This document shows positions 23,799-32,269 of a stretch of 35,102 nt of DNA, in pieces. The DNA is from JAJDNW01 sp039714495 (lineage in GTDB: Bacteria > Desulfobacterota > Desulfobacteria > Desulfobacterales > B30-G6): NCBI GenBank assembly GCA_039714495.1, contig JBDLJD010000030.1, positions 1 through 35,102 on the forward strand. Reading direction: 5' to 3'. The position numbers and the translations under genes are program-made. The notes beneath the pieces were generated by a model. It worked only from the letters and a program-made list of their open reading frames with translations. It ran no database searches and was not told the DNA's origin. Numbering within the stretch: the stretch's first letter is position 1; each line of letters starts with the position of its first letter.

Positions 23799-25010
23799 TC
23801 AAATGGAGAGATTGCGCAGGAAAGCGAAGATAACAATGGAACCTATCATGATGAGGATGCCGCCGATGAAGAATATGCTGGGAAGACCCAGACTGTCCAT
23901 GACAATGCCGGAAAAAATGGGGGAGACGATCATGCCCAGGCTCCATCCTGCATCGGTCAGGCCCATGATGGATCCCATGCCCATCTTGCGGCCCACCTGG
24001 CCGGTCAGCACGAAACCGGCCGGCGTTGAAATTCCGTTGGCGGCGCCCATGATGATATTGAGGATCAGTATCATAACAAAGCCCTTGGCATAAGGCATGG
24101 CAAACACAGCGAGGCCGGAGACGACGGTACCAAGGATTATCAGAAACCGGGGATCACGGCGGTCGGCAATGCCGGCACACGCCCGTTGAAGCACGGCGAT
24201 AAGGAAGATATTGACGCCCAGGACGATGCCCACCTGGGAACTGGATATGCCGATGTCGATGCCCAAAAGGGGAAGGAAGGTGTAGACGCTGCCCTGGCCG
24301 GAAGCTACGAAAAGGCGCAGGAAAAACAATCCCAGGACAACCCGGTGTTTGAGAAGCTCCTTAATGGGGGCAACCGCTTTTTGGGCTTTCGATTTGCTGG
24401 CGAAAGGATGGCGGGGAATGAGCAGGATAACACCGCCCGCGGTGATCAGGGCCAGCATACCCATGGTGAAGAAGGCCGCGCTCATGCCCAGGGTGTCCCG
24501 GATAATGCCTCCGAGCATGGGACCCACCCCAAGACCCAGCATGACGGCCATATTGAGGCTCCCCATGTAGCGCGCCAGATGGCTGTCGGGGGCGATGTCG
24601 GCAGCCAAAGCCATGGCCACCGGCACCACCAGAACCGATGTGAGCCCATGCAGGAAGCGCACCATTATCAGGCTGCTTACGTCTGTCGCTAGGATGTACA
24701 ATATGGACACAAGGGCATAGGAGAACAGTCCGGCGACGATAAAAGGTTTGCGGCCAAAACGGTCGGAGAGTCTTCCGGAAACAGGGTTGGCAAAAACCCT
24801 GGCAATGTTGAAACTCGCGATGATCATGCCCAACTGGAAACCCGTGGCTCCCATATCCAGAGCATATACGGGGATTAGCGGCCAGATAATACCGAGCCCG
24901 ATAATGGCCACACCTACGGATATGGAGAGGATGAAAAGAATCCTGGCCGCCGCGATATCGCCGGGCAGGGTATTTTCCTTCTCAGATAGCTGTCTCGAGC
25001 GCTGTTTCAT
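23799..25010 (-). CDS. Major facilitator superfamily transporter
   Basis: The 403-residue protein has twelve hydrophobic segments and the MFS motif A in NPVSGRLSDRFGRKPFIVAG, with a degenerate second copy ADRRDPRFLI in the C-terminal half. The N-terminus (MKQRSRQLSEKENTLPGD) is cytoplasmic. It is probably a drug or metabolite efflux carrier of the DHA1-like group, but the substrate is not readable. Its ATG overlaps the stop of the upstream DMT transporter by four bases, so the two form one operon. It ends at the bidirectional terminator shared with alkD. Confidence 0.9.
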   Translation of the reverse strand: MKQRSRQLSEKENTLPGDIAAARILFILSISVGVAIIGLGIIWPLIPVYALDMGATGFQLGMIIASFNIARVFANPVSGRLSDRFGRKPFIVAGLFSYALVSILYILATDVSSLIMVRFLHGLTSVLVVPVAMALAADIAPDSHLARYMGSLNMAVMLGLGVGPMLGGIIRDTLGMSAAFFTMGMLALITAGGVILLIPRHPFASKSKAQKAVAPIKELLKHRVVLGLFFLRLFVASGQGSVYTFLPLLGIDIGISSSQVGIVLGVNIFLIAVLQRACAGIADRRDPRFLIILGTVVSGLAVFAMPYAKGFVMILILNIIMGAANGISTPAGFVLTGQVGRKMGMGSIMGLTDAGWSLGMIVSPIFSGIVMDSLGLPSIFFIGGILIMIGSIVIFAFLRNLSI

Positions 25011-25909
25011 GCTACCGTTCTTTTAAGGACGCGGACAGATTCCGCATTGGTCAGGACGACCCCGGTGATGACGAGCAGTGCCCCGATGGCAAGGGAAAAT
25101 GACACCGGCTCGTCGAGCAGAAGGTAACCCATGATGATGGCGCTCAAGGGTACGAAATTGATGAACAGACCGGCCCGTGCCGGTCCAATGGCCTTGATAC
25201 CGTCATAATACCAGACAAATCCGAGCACGGTGCCAAAAAATCCCAGATAAAAAAGCGCGGCCCAGTCCACTAGCCTGTAAAGTGGTATTTCGGCAGCCAT
25301 GCCCGACAGCCAGGCTGGTATGAACAGCATGATCACGCCAGTGATGGTTGCGCCGGTTACCGCCTCAAGGGGTGAAAAACGGTTCATCACCTTTTTCCCG
25401 ATTAGGGTGTAGGCCACCCAGCTGCAGACAGCGCATAAAATGAAGACATCTCCCAGACCAAGGCCGCCCGTCAGCAGAGCAGCCGGGTTGCCGCCGGAGA
25501 TGGCCAGGACTGCTCCCGTAACCGAAATGAGGATCCCGACAACTTTCAGAGGCGTCATTTTTTCGGCGAAGAACAGCACTGAAAACAAGGCAATGAATAT
25601 GGGGTTGTTGGCAATGATCAGAGAGGCACGACCGGCGGTGATCAGTTCCAGGCCTTTGAAAAAAAATAGATTGTAGGCGAAAACGCCGGTTGCCCCCAAT
25701 AGGAAGAGGGCCAGGACCTTTTGCCCATTCATGGGATGCGGCATGCTTTGGCTTTTCAGGCTGAGCGTCACCAGGAATACGGATGCCACCACGAATCTCA
25801 AGAAGGCGGCGGCAACGGGGTTTACGTGTCCTGCAATCACCCGTCCGGCCACAAAAGTGCCGCCCCAGAAAATAGCAGTCATCAGGAGTTTGATATAGAT
25901 GCGGGTCAT
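25007..25909 (-). CDS. DMT-superfamily (EamA) transporter
   Basis: The 300-residue protein has about ten membrane helices arranged as two EamA repeats. The first begins IYIKLLMTAIFWGGTFVAGR with NPVAAAFLRFVVASVFL, and the second begins GDVFILCAVCSWVAYTLIGK with PLEAVTGATITGVIM. Each repeat has the usual ending (AEKMTPLKVVGILISVTGAV; LDEPVSFSLAIGALLVITGVV). This family exports amino acids or other metabolites. It is the first gene of the operon and overlaps the MFS gene by four bases (ATGA). Confidence 0.9.
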   Translation of the reverse strand: MTRIYIKLLMTAIFWGGTFVAGRVIAGHVNPVAAAFLRFVVASVFLVTLSLKSQSMPHPMNGQKVLALFLLGATGVFAYNLFFFKGLELITAGRASLIIANNPIFIALFSVLFFAEKMTPLKVVGILISVTGAVLAISGGNPAALLTGGLGLGDVFILCAVCSWVAYTLIGKKVMNRFSPLEAVTGATITGVIMLFIPAWLSGMAAEIPLYRLVDWAALFYLGFFGTVLGFVWYYDGIKAIGPARAGLFINFVPLSAIIMGYLLLDEPVSFSLAIGALLVITGVVLTNAESVRVLKRTVA

Positions 25910-25929
25910 GGTTCTCGGGTTTCAGGTTG

Positions 25930-26137
25930 TATAAATTTGACAGGATTAACAGGATCTACATGATATATATTTAGGTATAAGGTAAACGGTATAAGGCGGC
26001 TGTACGCTAAAAGCGGGCAGCACTCTTTCTTATTATAATCCTGAAAATCCTGTTGATCCTGTCTAATATGTCTTCTTCTGTGCTCTGACCTCTTTCCTTC
26101 ATCTGCTGACCTCTGTGGCTCCGTCCTCTGTCTTCCG
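25930..26137. repeat. Dispersed short-repeat cluster
   Basis: The gap contains gacaggattaacaggat at 25940-25956, also present at 19041. It also has the inverted form aaaatcctgttgatcctgtc near 26045-26064, and the CT-rich string tctgacctct...ggctccgtcctctgtcttccgtc at 26084-26139, also seen near 31100-31155. No gene is present. Confidence 0.6.
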
Positions 26138-26740
26138 TCAAAGGTTCTCTGCGAGAATCGCCTCCAGTTCCTTGAAAAAGCCGAAATAAAAATGGTCGGC
26201 GTCCTGGATTTCCTTGAATACCGCGTCATGGTTCCAGCCCGGCAGCAGGCTGCGAATTTGGTCCGGAGGGGCGATGTCGTCTTGGCTTCCGCTGACCACC
26301 AGGCCGAGCCGGGGCAAGGTCAGGCCGGCATCGAACGCCATAAAGGCCACTGGCGGCGAAACCATCACCAGGGTTTGGATGGCGGCTGCATCAGGATCTA
26401 TGTGGGCATTGACCCAGGCGCCAAAGGAATAGCCGGCCAGGTCGATATGATCCAGCCCTTTTTCCTTAAGACAGTGGACTGCGGCCAGGACATCCTGCTG
26501 CTCGCCAACACCGTCGGCAAAACTTCCCTGGCTGGACCCCACGCCCCTGAAATTGAAACGTAGCGTGCTAATTCCTCGGCGCTGATACACGTGCCCGATG
26601 GACTCTACAACCGGATTATACATGTCGCCGCCGTATAGGGAGTGCGGGTGCGTGATGACAACCCCCCTTGGTCCCTGACCCTGGCTGACGAGTCCTTCAA
26701 TACTCAGATCACCTGATTGAAAGTGTATTTTTTCTTCCAT
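26138..26740 (-). CDS. Alpha/beta hydrolase (COG2945-like)
   Basis: The 200-residue hydrolase has the order GVVITHPHSLYGGDMYNPVV, TLRFNFRGVGSSQGSF, the nucleophile elbow LAGYSFGAW (G-x-S-x-G), the acid loop VSGSQDDIAP and the base in DADHFYFG. This compact form without a lid matches the COG2945 group of serine hydrolases. The substrate is unknown. The ATG at 26740 has no recognisable Shine-Dalgarno; the upstream bases are TTTCTAATGCT, part of an inverted repeat. It is divergent from the RND exporter gene across 185 bases. Confidence 0.88.
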   Translation of the reverse strand: MEEKIHFQSGDLSIEGLVSQGQGPRGVVITHPHSLYGGDMYNPVVESIGHVYQRRGISTLRFNFRGVGSSQGSFADGVGEQQDVLAAVHCLKEKGLDHIDLAGYSFGAWVNAHIDPDAAAIQTLVMVSPPVAFMAFDAGLTLPRLGLVVSGSQDDIAPPDQIRSLLPGWNHDAVFKEIQDADHFYFGFFKELEAILAENL

Positions 26741-26742
26741 AG

Positions 26743-26835
26743 CATTAGAAACAATTATCGATTAATAATCCATCTTGTCCGTATTCAATATGCCTGTATA
26801 CATATGTAATCTTTTGGCAGCAACTGTTTCTAATG
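26743..26835. promoter_or_regulatory. Widely spaced inverted repeat in a divergent promoter region
   Basis: CATTAGAAACA (26743-26753) and TGTTTCTAATG (26825-26835) are exact 11-base inverted copies separated by 71 bases. The left arm ends two bases from the hydrolase ATG. The right arm lies about 90 bases before the RND start. They could bind one regulator at two sites or form a long-range RNA stem. Confidence 0.35.
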
Positions 26836-26925
26836 AAAATATGGCTTTAATTGCAACTTTTTTTAATATATCCTCCGATTCGTGTAAGGTTCATAATAAC
26901 CTGTTTATCTGGATGCGAACGAGCG

Positions 26926-29484
26926 ATGAATACTGAAAGACAAAGGTCTGCTGGCAATGCTGACCCATCGAATACATGCACCCCGGAGCACCGAAACCGG
27001 CGCAAGGGGCCGGACAGGCGGAAGCTTGACGATCCCGGGTACCGGGGTCCTGAAAGAAGGCGTTTGGGCAGCCGTCGCCTGAGCGATGAGATCGAAACCC
27101 TTTTTGTCGGGTTGGGTAATTTTCTGTGCAGACACAGCCTGGCAGCCATAATGGTGGTTTTGCTGGTTGTCGTGGCGTTGACCGCCATGATTCCGCGGAT
27201 TACGGTGGACACCTCCTCGGAGGCCCTGCTGCACAAAGATGATCCCATTTTGCTGGAGTACAATCAATTCAGGGATCGTTTCGGCCGCTCCGAAATGATC
27301 ATCGTTGCCGCCGAGCCAAGGGACGTATTCAGCCGGGAATTCATCACCTGGTTGGATGACTTGCACACGGCACTGGCGGAAGAGGTTCCCCACATCATGG
27401 ACGTGACCAGCCTTGTCAACGTGAGAAACACATACGGCGAGGGAGACGTGCTCATGGTGGAGGACCTGCTCGAGGACTGGCGGGACAGGCGCGTAGACTG
27501 GGTTGAACTCCGACAACGGGTGCTGGGCAACCCCTTTTATGTCAACAACATTGTTTCGGCTGACGGCAAGCTGGCGGCAGTGGTTCTGGAAACCGTCGCC
27601 ACGGTTGATGAAGCGCAGTCGGAAGCGGATATCCTCGAGTCCTTTGAGGATATGCCGGCCACGGAGCAGGAGAAAGAGGGTGCCCGCCGCTATCTCAGCG
27701 AGAAGGAATACAGCGAAGTCGTAGAAGCGGTGAAGCGGATTGTAGAGCGTCACAAAAGGCCCGGCATTAATATCGCCATGTCGGGCGGCCCTTTCATATT
27801 GGAGGCGTTTAACCGGACCGTCATGCAGGATCTGGTGCGCTGCCTCACCATCAGTTTTGGGGCTGTTATTGTTTTCCTGTGGGTGTTGTTCCGAAGGTTA
27901 AGCGGTGTTTTCATGCCCCTTTTGATCATCGTGTGCTCGGTACTGTCCACGCTGGGCCTCATGGCGCTTTTCAACGTGCCCATCAAGATCACGACGACCA
28001 TCCTGCCGGCCTTCCTGGTGGCCGTGGGTGTCGGCGATGCCGTCCATATACTGGCTATTTTTTATCGGCAATATCAACACGGCTGCAGTCGTCAGGAGGC
28101 TGTGGCTTATGCACTCGGCCATTCGGGCCTGGCCATTGTCATGACGACCCTGACCACAGCTGCCGGGCTGCTTTCGTTCGGTTTTGCGGAACTGGCGGCC
28201 ATTGCCGATTTGGGCATCTTTGCAGCAACGGGCGTTGTGCTGGCCCTGTTCTATACCATTGGTCTCCTCCCCTCCCTGCTGGCTGTCATGCCCATACGCC
28301 GCCAAAAAAAAGTTCCCAAGGCCACGCCACGCATGGACAGGATCCTTACTGCGTTTGCTGATTTTTCCATTGCCCACACTTTGAAAATCCTGGCCATGGC
28401 CGGGCTTATTGCCCTGGCAGGGACTTACTATGCATCCCGGTTGGAGTTTTCAGATTATGTGGTGGGGTATTTTCCGGACACCATGGCGGTCAAGCAGGAT
28501 CTAAAAAGAATAGACCAGGACCTCAGAGGTGTCATCACTCTGGAAGTGGTCCTTGACATGCAAGTCGAAAACGGTGTTCTTGATCCCAATGTTCTGAATG
28601 CCATTGAGGCATTTACCAAAGAGATGGAAGACTATGCGGATGCAGACATATTTGTGGGAACGGTTTTTTCAATCAACGACATCGTAAAGGAGATCAACCG
28701 GGCCCTGCACGGCAACGACCAGGCCTATTATTCCATCCCGCAGGAACACGATCTCATCGCCCAGGAGTTGCTTCTATTTGAAAACAGCGGTTCGCGTGAC
28801 CTGGAGAAGGTGATCGACAGCCAATCGGCCAGTACCCGGGTCACCATTAAGACCCCCTGGGTGGATTCGGTGGTTTTAGAACGGTTCATGCATCAGGTCA
28901 GCGCCGTGGCCGAATCGATTTTTGCGGATACCGCCAAGGTCAAGGTGACGGGTGGCATGGCCCTCATGGCCAGAACCATACCGGCGGCCATCAAAAGCAT
29001 GACCAGAAGTTACATGTTGGCCTTTTTTATTATTACCATCATGATGATGGTGCTGGTGGAAAACGTCAAGCTGGGCCTGATCAGCATGATCCCGAATCTT
29101 TTGCCCATCGTGGCCGTTATGGGGGCGATGGGGCTTTTCGGCATTCCCCTGGACATGACCACCCTGATGATCGGCAGTATCGCGCTGGGGCTGGTCGTGG
29201 ACGACACGGTTCACTTCATGTACAATTTCCGGCGCTATTACCAGAAAAGGGGAGATGCATACCACGCCATCAGGGAAACCCTGCTGGGGACCGGAAGGGC
29301 ACTGCTGATTACATCACTGGTGCTCAGTACCGGGTTTTTTGCCGACATGTTTGCCACGCTGACCCATATCCAGCGGTTCGGCTTTTTTACGGGGATGACG
29401 ATTCTGGTGGCCCTTTTGGCGGATTTTGTAGTGGCGCCGGCCCTGATGATCGTGGTGACAGCTCAGACTGCCAGAAGCCAGTAG
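26926..29484 (+). CDS. RND-family exporter (MMPL/COG1033) with N-terminal RR-DRR module
   Basis: From the ATG at 26926 the protein has 852 residues. Residues 25-57 carry the Arg-rich module shared with 3204-3350 and 12432-12809: NRRKGPDRRK, YRGPERR, RRLSDE. This tail is cytoplasmic, before membrane helix 1 (residues 72-88). Two repeats follow, each one helix, a large periplasmic loop, then five helices, with IVFLWVLFRRLSGVFMPLLI, GVGDAVHILAIFYRQY in the first and ALGLVVDDTVHFMYNFRRYY in the second. The D-D-x-H motif is typical of COG1033/MMPL exporters, which often move lipids or hopanoids. The N-terminal tail is absent from the family as I know it. Only a weak ribosome-binding site is seen; a start 25 codons upstream is less likely. 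Confidence 0.9.
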   Translation: MNTERQRSAGNADPSNTCTPEHRNRRKGPDRRKLDDPGYRGPERRRLGSRRLSDEIETLFVGLGNFLCRHSLAAIMVVLLVVVALTAMIPRITVDTSSEALLHKDDPILLEYNQFRDRFGRSEMIIVAAEPRDVFSREFITWLDDLHTALAEEVPHIMDVTSLVNVRNTYGEGDVLMVEDLLEDWRDRRVDWVELRQRVLGNPFYVNNIVSADGKLAAVVLETVATVDEAQSEADILESFEDMPATEQEKEGARRYLSEKEYSEVVEAVKRIVERHKRPGINIAMSGGPFILEAFNRTVMQDLVRCLTISFGAVIVFLWVLFRRLSGVFMPLLIIVCSVLSTLGLMALFNVPIKITTTILPAFLVAVGVGDAVHILAIFYRQYQHGCSRQEAVAYALGHSGLAIVMTTLTTAAGLLSFGFAELAAIADLGIFAATGVVLALFYTIGLLPSLLAVMPIRRQKKVPKATPRMDRILTAFADFSIAHTLKILAMAGLIALAGTYYASRLEFSDYVVGYFPDTMAVKQDLKRIDQDLRGVITLEVVLDMQVENGVLDPNVLNAIEAFTKEMEDYADADIFVGTVFSINDIVKEINRALHGNDQAYYSIPQEHDLIAQELLLFENSGSRDLEKVIDSQSASTRVTIKTPWVDSVVLERFMHQVSAVAESIFADTAKVKVTGGMALMARTIPAAIKSMTRSYMLAFFIITIMMMVLVENVKLGLISMIPNLLPIVAVMGAMGLFGIPLDMTTLMIGSIALGLVVDDTVHFMYNFRRYYQKRGDAYHAIRETLLGTGRALLITSLVLSTGFFADMFATLTHIQRFGFFTGMTILVALLADFVVAPALMIVVTAQTARSQ

Positions 29485-29754
29485 GGAGTAAGCAGTAAGG
29501 AGAAGCCGATGCGCTAAACGTAATCAGAAGATATATTAGACAGGATATTCAGGATAAAAAAATGAATCACGAAAACACGAAATCTAAAAAGCACGAAATA
29601 TTCGGAATAATTTTTCGTGGTTTCCTTCTTTCCTTCTTTCGTGATGAAGAAAACGAACATCGAACATCCAACGTACAACATCGAATTTTAAACGCCTTGC
29701 TGATAGCAAACATGCGCCCTGAAACCTGCAACCCGACACCTGAAACCAGAATTG
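29485..29754. repeat. Intergenic repeat cluster
   Basis: It contains gacaggatattcaggat (29539-29555), a variant of the dispersed repeat. ATCACGAAA (29566-29574) and TTTCGTGAT (29637-29645) are exact inverted copies. A string like gaacatcgaacatccaacg and a following cctgaaacctgcaacc complete it. No gene is present. Confidence 0.55.
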
Positions 29755-30906
29755 ATGAATCCTGAAACACAATCTTCCACAAACGTCTATTCTCGCCTGC
29801 TGCTGCCGGTCATCGTCAGCGCCGGTTCAGTGGGATTGAGCATCGGGCTCATTGTTCCGCTAACCTCGATTGTCCTCGAACAACGCGGTGTACCAGTAGT
29901 TGCCATCGGGATGAACGCCACCATATATTCTTTGGCAGTCCTGCTGGCAGGTCCGTTTTTCCCAAGGATTGTTCAGCGTGTCGGTATGCTGCGCGCCATG
30001 GTCGCCGGCGCCCTGTTGTCCGGTGTATTTGTTTTTGGATTGTGGCTCGAAGAATCACTGTGGTACTGGTACTTGTTGCGTTTTTGTCTGGGCGTGACCG
30101 GGGGGATACACTGGGTGAGCAGTGAGGCCTGGATCAACGCCATGGCCCCTGAGCACAGCCGCGGCCGCATTGTGGGGGCCTATGCAACCATTTGGAGCAT
30201 GGGAATTGCCGCAGGCCCGGTGCTGTTGAAATTCATCGGTGTTGAAGGGGCGATGCCCTTTGTGATCAGCGGGCTGATCATGGGGGGGGCGTCCATCCCG
30301 CTGCTGCTGGTCCCCAAGGACGGTCGTGCCAATCTGCCTTCAAGGCCATTCCGGGTAGTGCCGATGGCCGCTATGGCACCGTTGGCAGCCGTGGCGGGGT
30401 TTATTAGCGGATTTCTTGAAACAGCCGTGCTGGCTTTGCTGCCGGTCTATGGATTGCGCAGCGGGATCGCAACATCGGGCGCCCTGATCCTGGTGTCGGT
30501 GTTTGCCGTGGGCAGTTTTGTCTGGCAGCCGTTTGTCGGCTGGGTTGTGGACAAGGTCTCCTTTAAAATGGTTGCCCTGCTGGTGGCGGCAATATCTGTT
30601 ATTGCCGTACCGTTGGTGCATTTCAATCTTAAACTGCCCTTAATTGCCGGGGTGTTGCTGTTCGTGTGGGGCGGGTCGGTGGGTGCCTACTACACCTTGG
30701 GAATGATCAATATCGGTCAGGTTTTCAAGGGGGCCGAACTGACAGCGGCAAGCTCCATGTTTGTCATGGCGTATACCTTTGGCATGGTGGTGGGTCCGCT
30801 GATGGGGAGCTCATCCATGCATTTTATCGGCCCTGCCGGTTTTCCAGTTGTGGTGGGCATGGCGCCGCTCATTTTCTTTCCGCTGGCGCTGAAGCGCACA
30901 GGTTAA
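29755..30906 (+). CDS. Major facilitator superfamily transporter (YcaD-like)
   Basis: The 383-residue carrier has twelve hydrophobic segments. SIGLIVPLTSIVLEQRGVPV opens the first pair of helices, and the central LRFCLGVTGGIHWVSSEAWIN matches YcaD-type carriers (the S-E-x-W-I segment). GWVVDKVSFKMVALL is a weak second motif A. The substrate is unknown. Start is ATG at 29755 (a TTG lies one codon upstream), with no clear Shine-Dalgarno. It is the lone gene between repeat-rich spacers. Confidence 0.85.
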   Translation: MNPETQSSTNVYSRLLLPVIVSAGSVGLSIGLIVPLTSIVLEQRGVPVVAIGMNATIYSLAVLLAGPFFPRIVQRVGMLRAMVAGALLSGVFVFGLWLEESLWYWYLLRFCLGVTGGIHWVSSEAWINAMAPEHSRGRIVGAYATIWSMGIAAGPVLLKFIGVEGAMPFVISGLIMGGASIPLLLVPKDGRANLPSRPFRVVPMAAMAPLAAVAGFISGFLETAVLALLPVYGLRSGIATSGALILVSVFAVGSFVWQPFVGWVVDKVSFKMVALLVAAISVIAVPLVHFNLKLPLIAGVLLFVWGGSVGAYYTLGMINIGQVFKGAELTAASSMFVMAYTFGMVVGPLMGSSSMHFIGPAGFPVVVGMAPLIFFPLALKRTG

Positions 30907-31160
30907 ACCAGTATTATAGGTTTGCAAAAGGATACAGTCAGGATTCAAGGATTCGAGGGATGGGCATGTAGGTCAGGGCTTTAGCACTGCATCGTCCTCA
31001 GGCCTCCAGGGCCTCCCCACTGATGGGCGAACACACAGGGCCTGCCCCGGTATGGTGTTGGGCCGGGGCGCCCCTACAGACCTGAGGTTCCGCTTTCTGT
31101 CCTTTGAGGCTCCGTCCTCTGGTGTTCTGTCCTCCGTCTTCCGTTCTCTGACCTCTGGAT
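30907..31160. repeat. Repeat-rich spacer
   Basis: CACACAGGGCCTGCCCC at about 31032-31048 is the exact inverse of GGGGCAGGCCCTGTGTG near 34634-34650. The CT-rich string at about 31080-31155 (ggctccgtcctctg, ctccgtcttccgt, tctctgacctctgg) matches that at 26084-26139. No gene is present. Confidence 0.6.
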
Positions 31161-32234
31161 TTATCCTTCTACCTTATCACCGTTGGCTGCCGGATAGCTG
31201 CCCAGGTATTTCATGGTGACCGTCATTTCTTCCATTTTATTCAGCACCTCGGACACGGATGGATCATTTTCAGTGCCTTCGAAATCCAGAAAAAAGCTGT
31301 AGTTGTCCGGCTCTGAGCGCAGGGGCATGGAGGCGATGCGCGTGAGATTGATGCCGGCCTCGGCAAAAAGATGCAGGATGCTGAATAGGCTGCCGGCTTT
31401 GTGGGGTGTAACGAAAATTATGGATGTTTTGTCACCGACACCTTCATAGTCATTTCTCGAGAGCAGCAGAAAACGGGTCCGGTTGGCCGGGCTGTCCTCG
31501 ATTCCACGCTTTATGATTTCCAGGTTGTAGAGTTCCGCACTCAGTTCACTGGCAATAGCGGCCGCAGCATTGGGGTTTTCCCTGGCCAGCATTTTAGCGG
31601 CCCCGGCCGTGTCATAATAAGGGCGCGGCTCTAAATGATTGCGCATGAGAAACCCCCGGCACTGGGCCAAGGCCTGGGGATGGGAATAGACCAGGCGTAT
31701 CTCGCGGTAGTCGGTTGCTTCGGTGGCAAGCAGGCAGTGGTTGACAGGCACTTTGGCCTCACCGATCACCTTCAGTTCCGTGGAGGTGAGCAGGTCGTTA
31801 ACCTGGGTGACGGCACCTTCAAGAGAGTTTTCCACCGGAACGACTCCCAGGTCCAGGGATCCCTCTTCCACCCCCCGGAAGACGTCGGCGAATTCCATGC
31901 AGGGAATATAGGCACCACCCGGGACCAGCCCCCGGGCTGCAACCTCTCCATAAGCACCATGTTCACCCTGGAAAGCCACCAGGGGCCGCTCCTCTTCCTG
32001 CTGCCGTTTGCTTTCCTCGATGATGGTTTTCAACAGCTGTCTGGAGAATGACCGTTCGACCAGGTCGAGATTCATACGCTCGATGCGGGCAAGCACATCT
32101 TCTTCGCGGTCCGGATCGGTAGTTGTTTCCTTGAATTTTCTGGAGCGCAGCGCCAGACCCATTCGTTCCTGCAGCAGAACCAGAAGTTCCCTGTCGATTT
32201 TATCGATATGCTTTCGTATCTCCTTTAATTTCAT
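31161..32234 (-). CDS. pheA: Bifunctional chorismate mutase / prephenate dehydratase
   Basis: The 357-residue protein converts chorismate to prephenate and then to phenylpyruvate for phenylalanine synthesis. Residues 1-85 are an AroQ chorismate mutase (EIRKHIDKIDRELLVLLQER, DREEDVLARIE). Prephenate dehydratase follows: VAFQGEHGAYGEVAARG, VVPVENSLEGAVTQVNDLL and the catalytic ANRTRFLLLSR. The ACT domain is NLTRIASMPLRSEPDNYSFF; the usual ESRP phenylalanine-binding motif reads ASMP, losing Glu and Arg. Feedback inhibition may therefore be weakened. ATG at 32234 is preferred over a TTG two codons upstream because GAGGT lies 6 bases before it. It follows aroF by 35 bases and shares its attenuated leader. 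Confidence 0.95.
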   Translation of the reverse strand: MKLKEIRKHIDKIDRELLVLLQERMGLALRSRKFKETTTDPDREEDVLARIERMNLDLVERSFSRQLLKTIIEESKRQQEEERPLVAFQGEHGAYGEVAARGLVPGGAYIPCMEFADVFRGVEEGSLDLGVVPVENSLEGAVTQVNDLLTSTELKVIGEAKVPVNHCLLATEATDYREIRLVYSHPQALAQCRGFLMRNHLEPRPYYDTAGAAKMLARENPNAAAAIASELSAELYNLEIIKRGIEDSPANRTRFLLLSRNDYEGVGDKTSIIFVTPHKAGSLFSILHLFAEAGINLTRIASMPLRSEPDNYSFFLDFEGTENDPSVSEVLNKMEEMTVTMKYLGSYPAANGDKVEG

Positions 32235-32269
32235 GTTCAACCTCTATCTGGAATGTTGGGGGTTCACGT

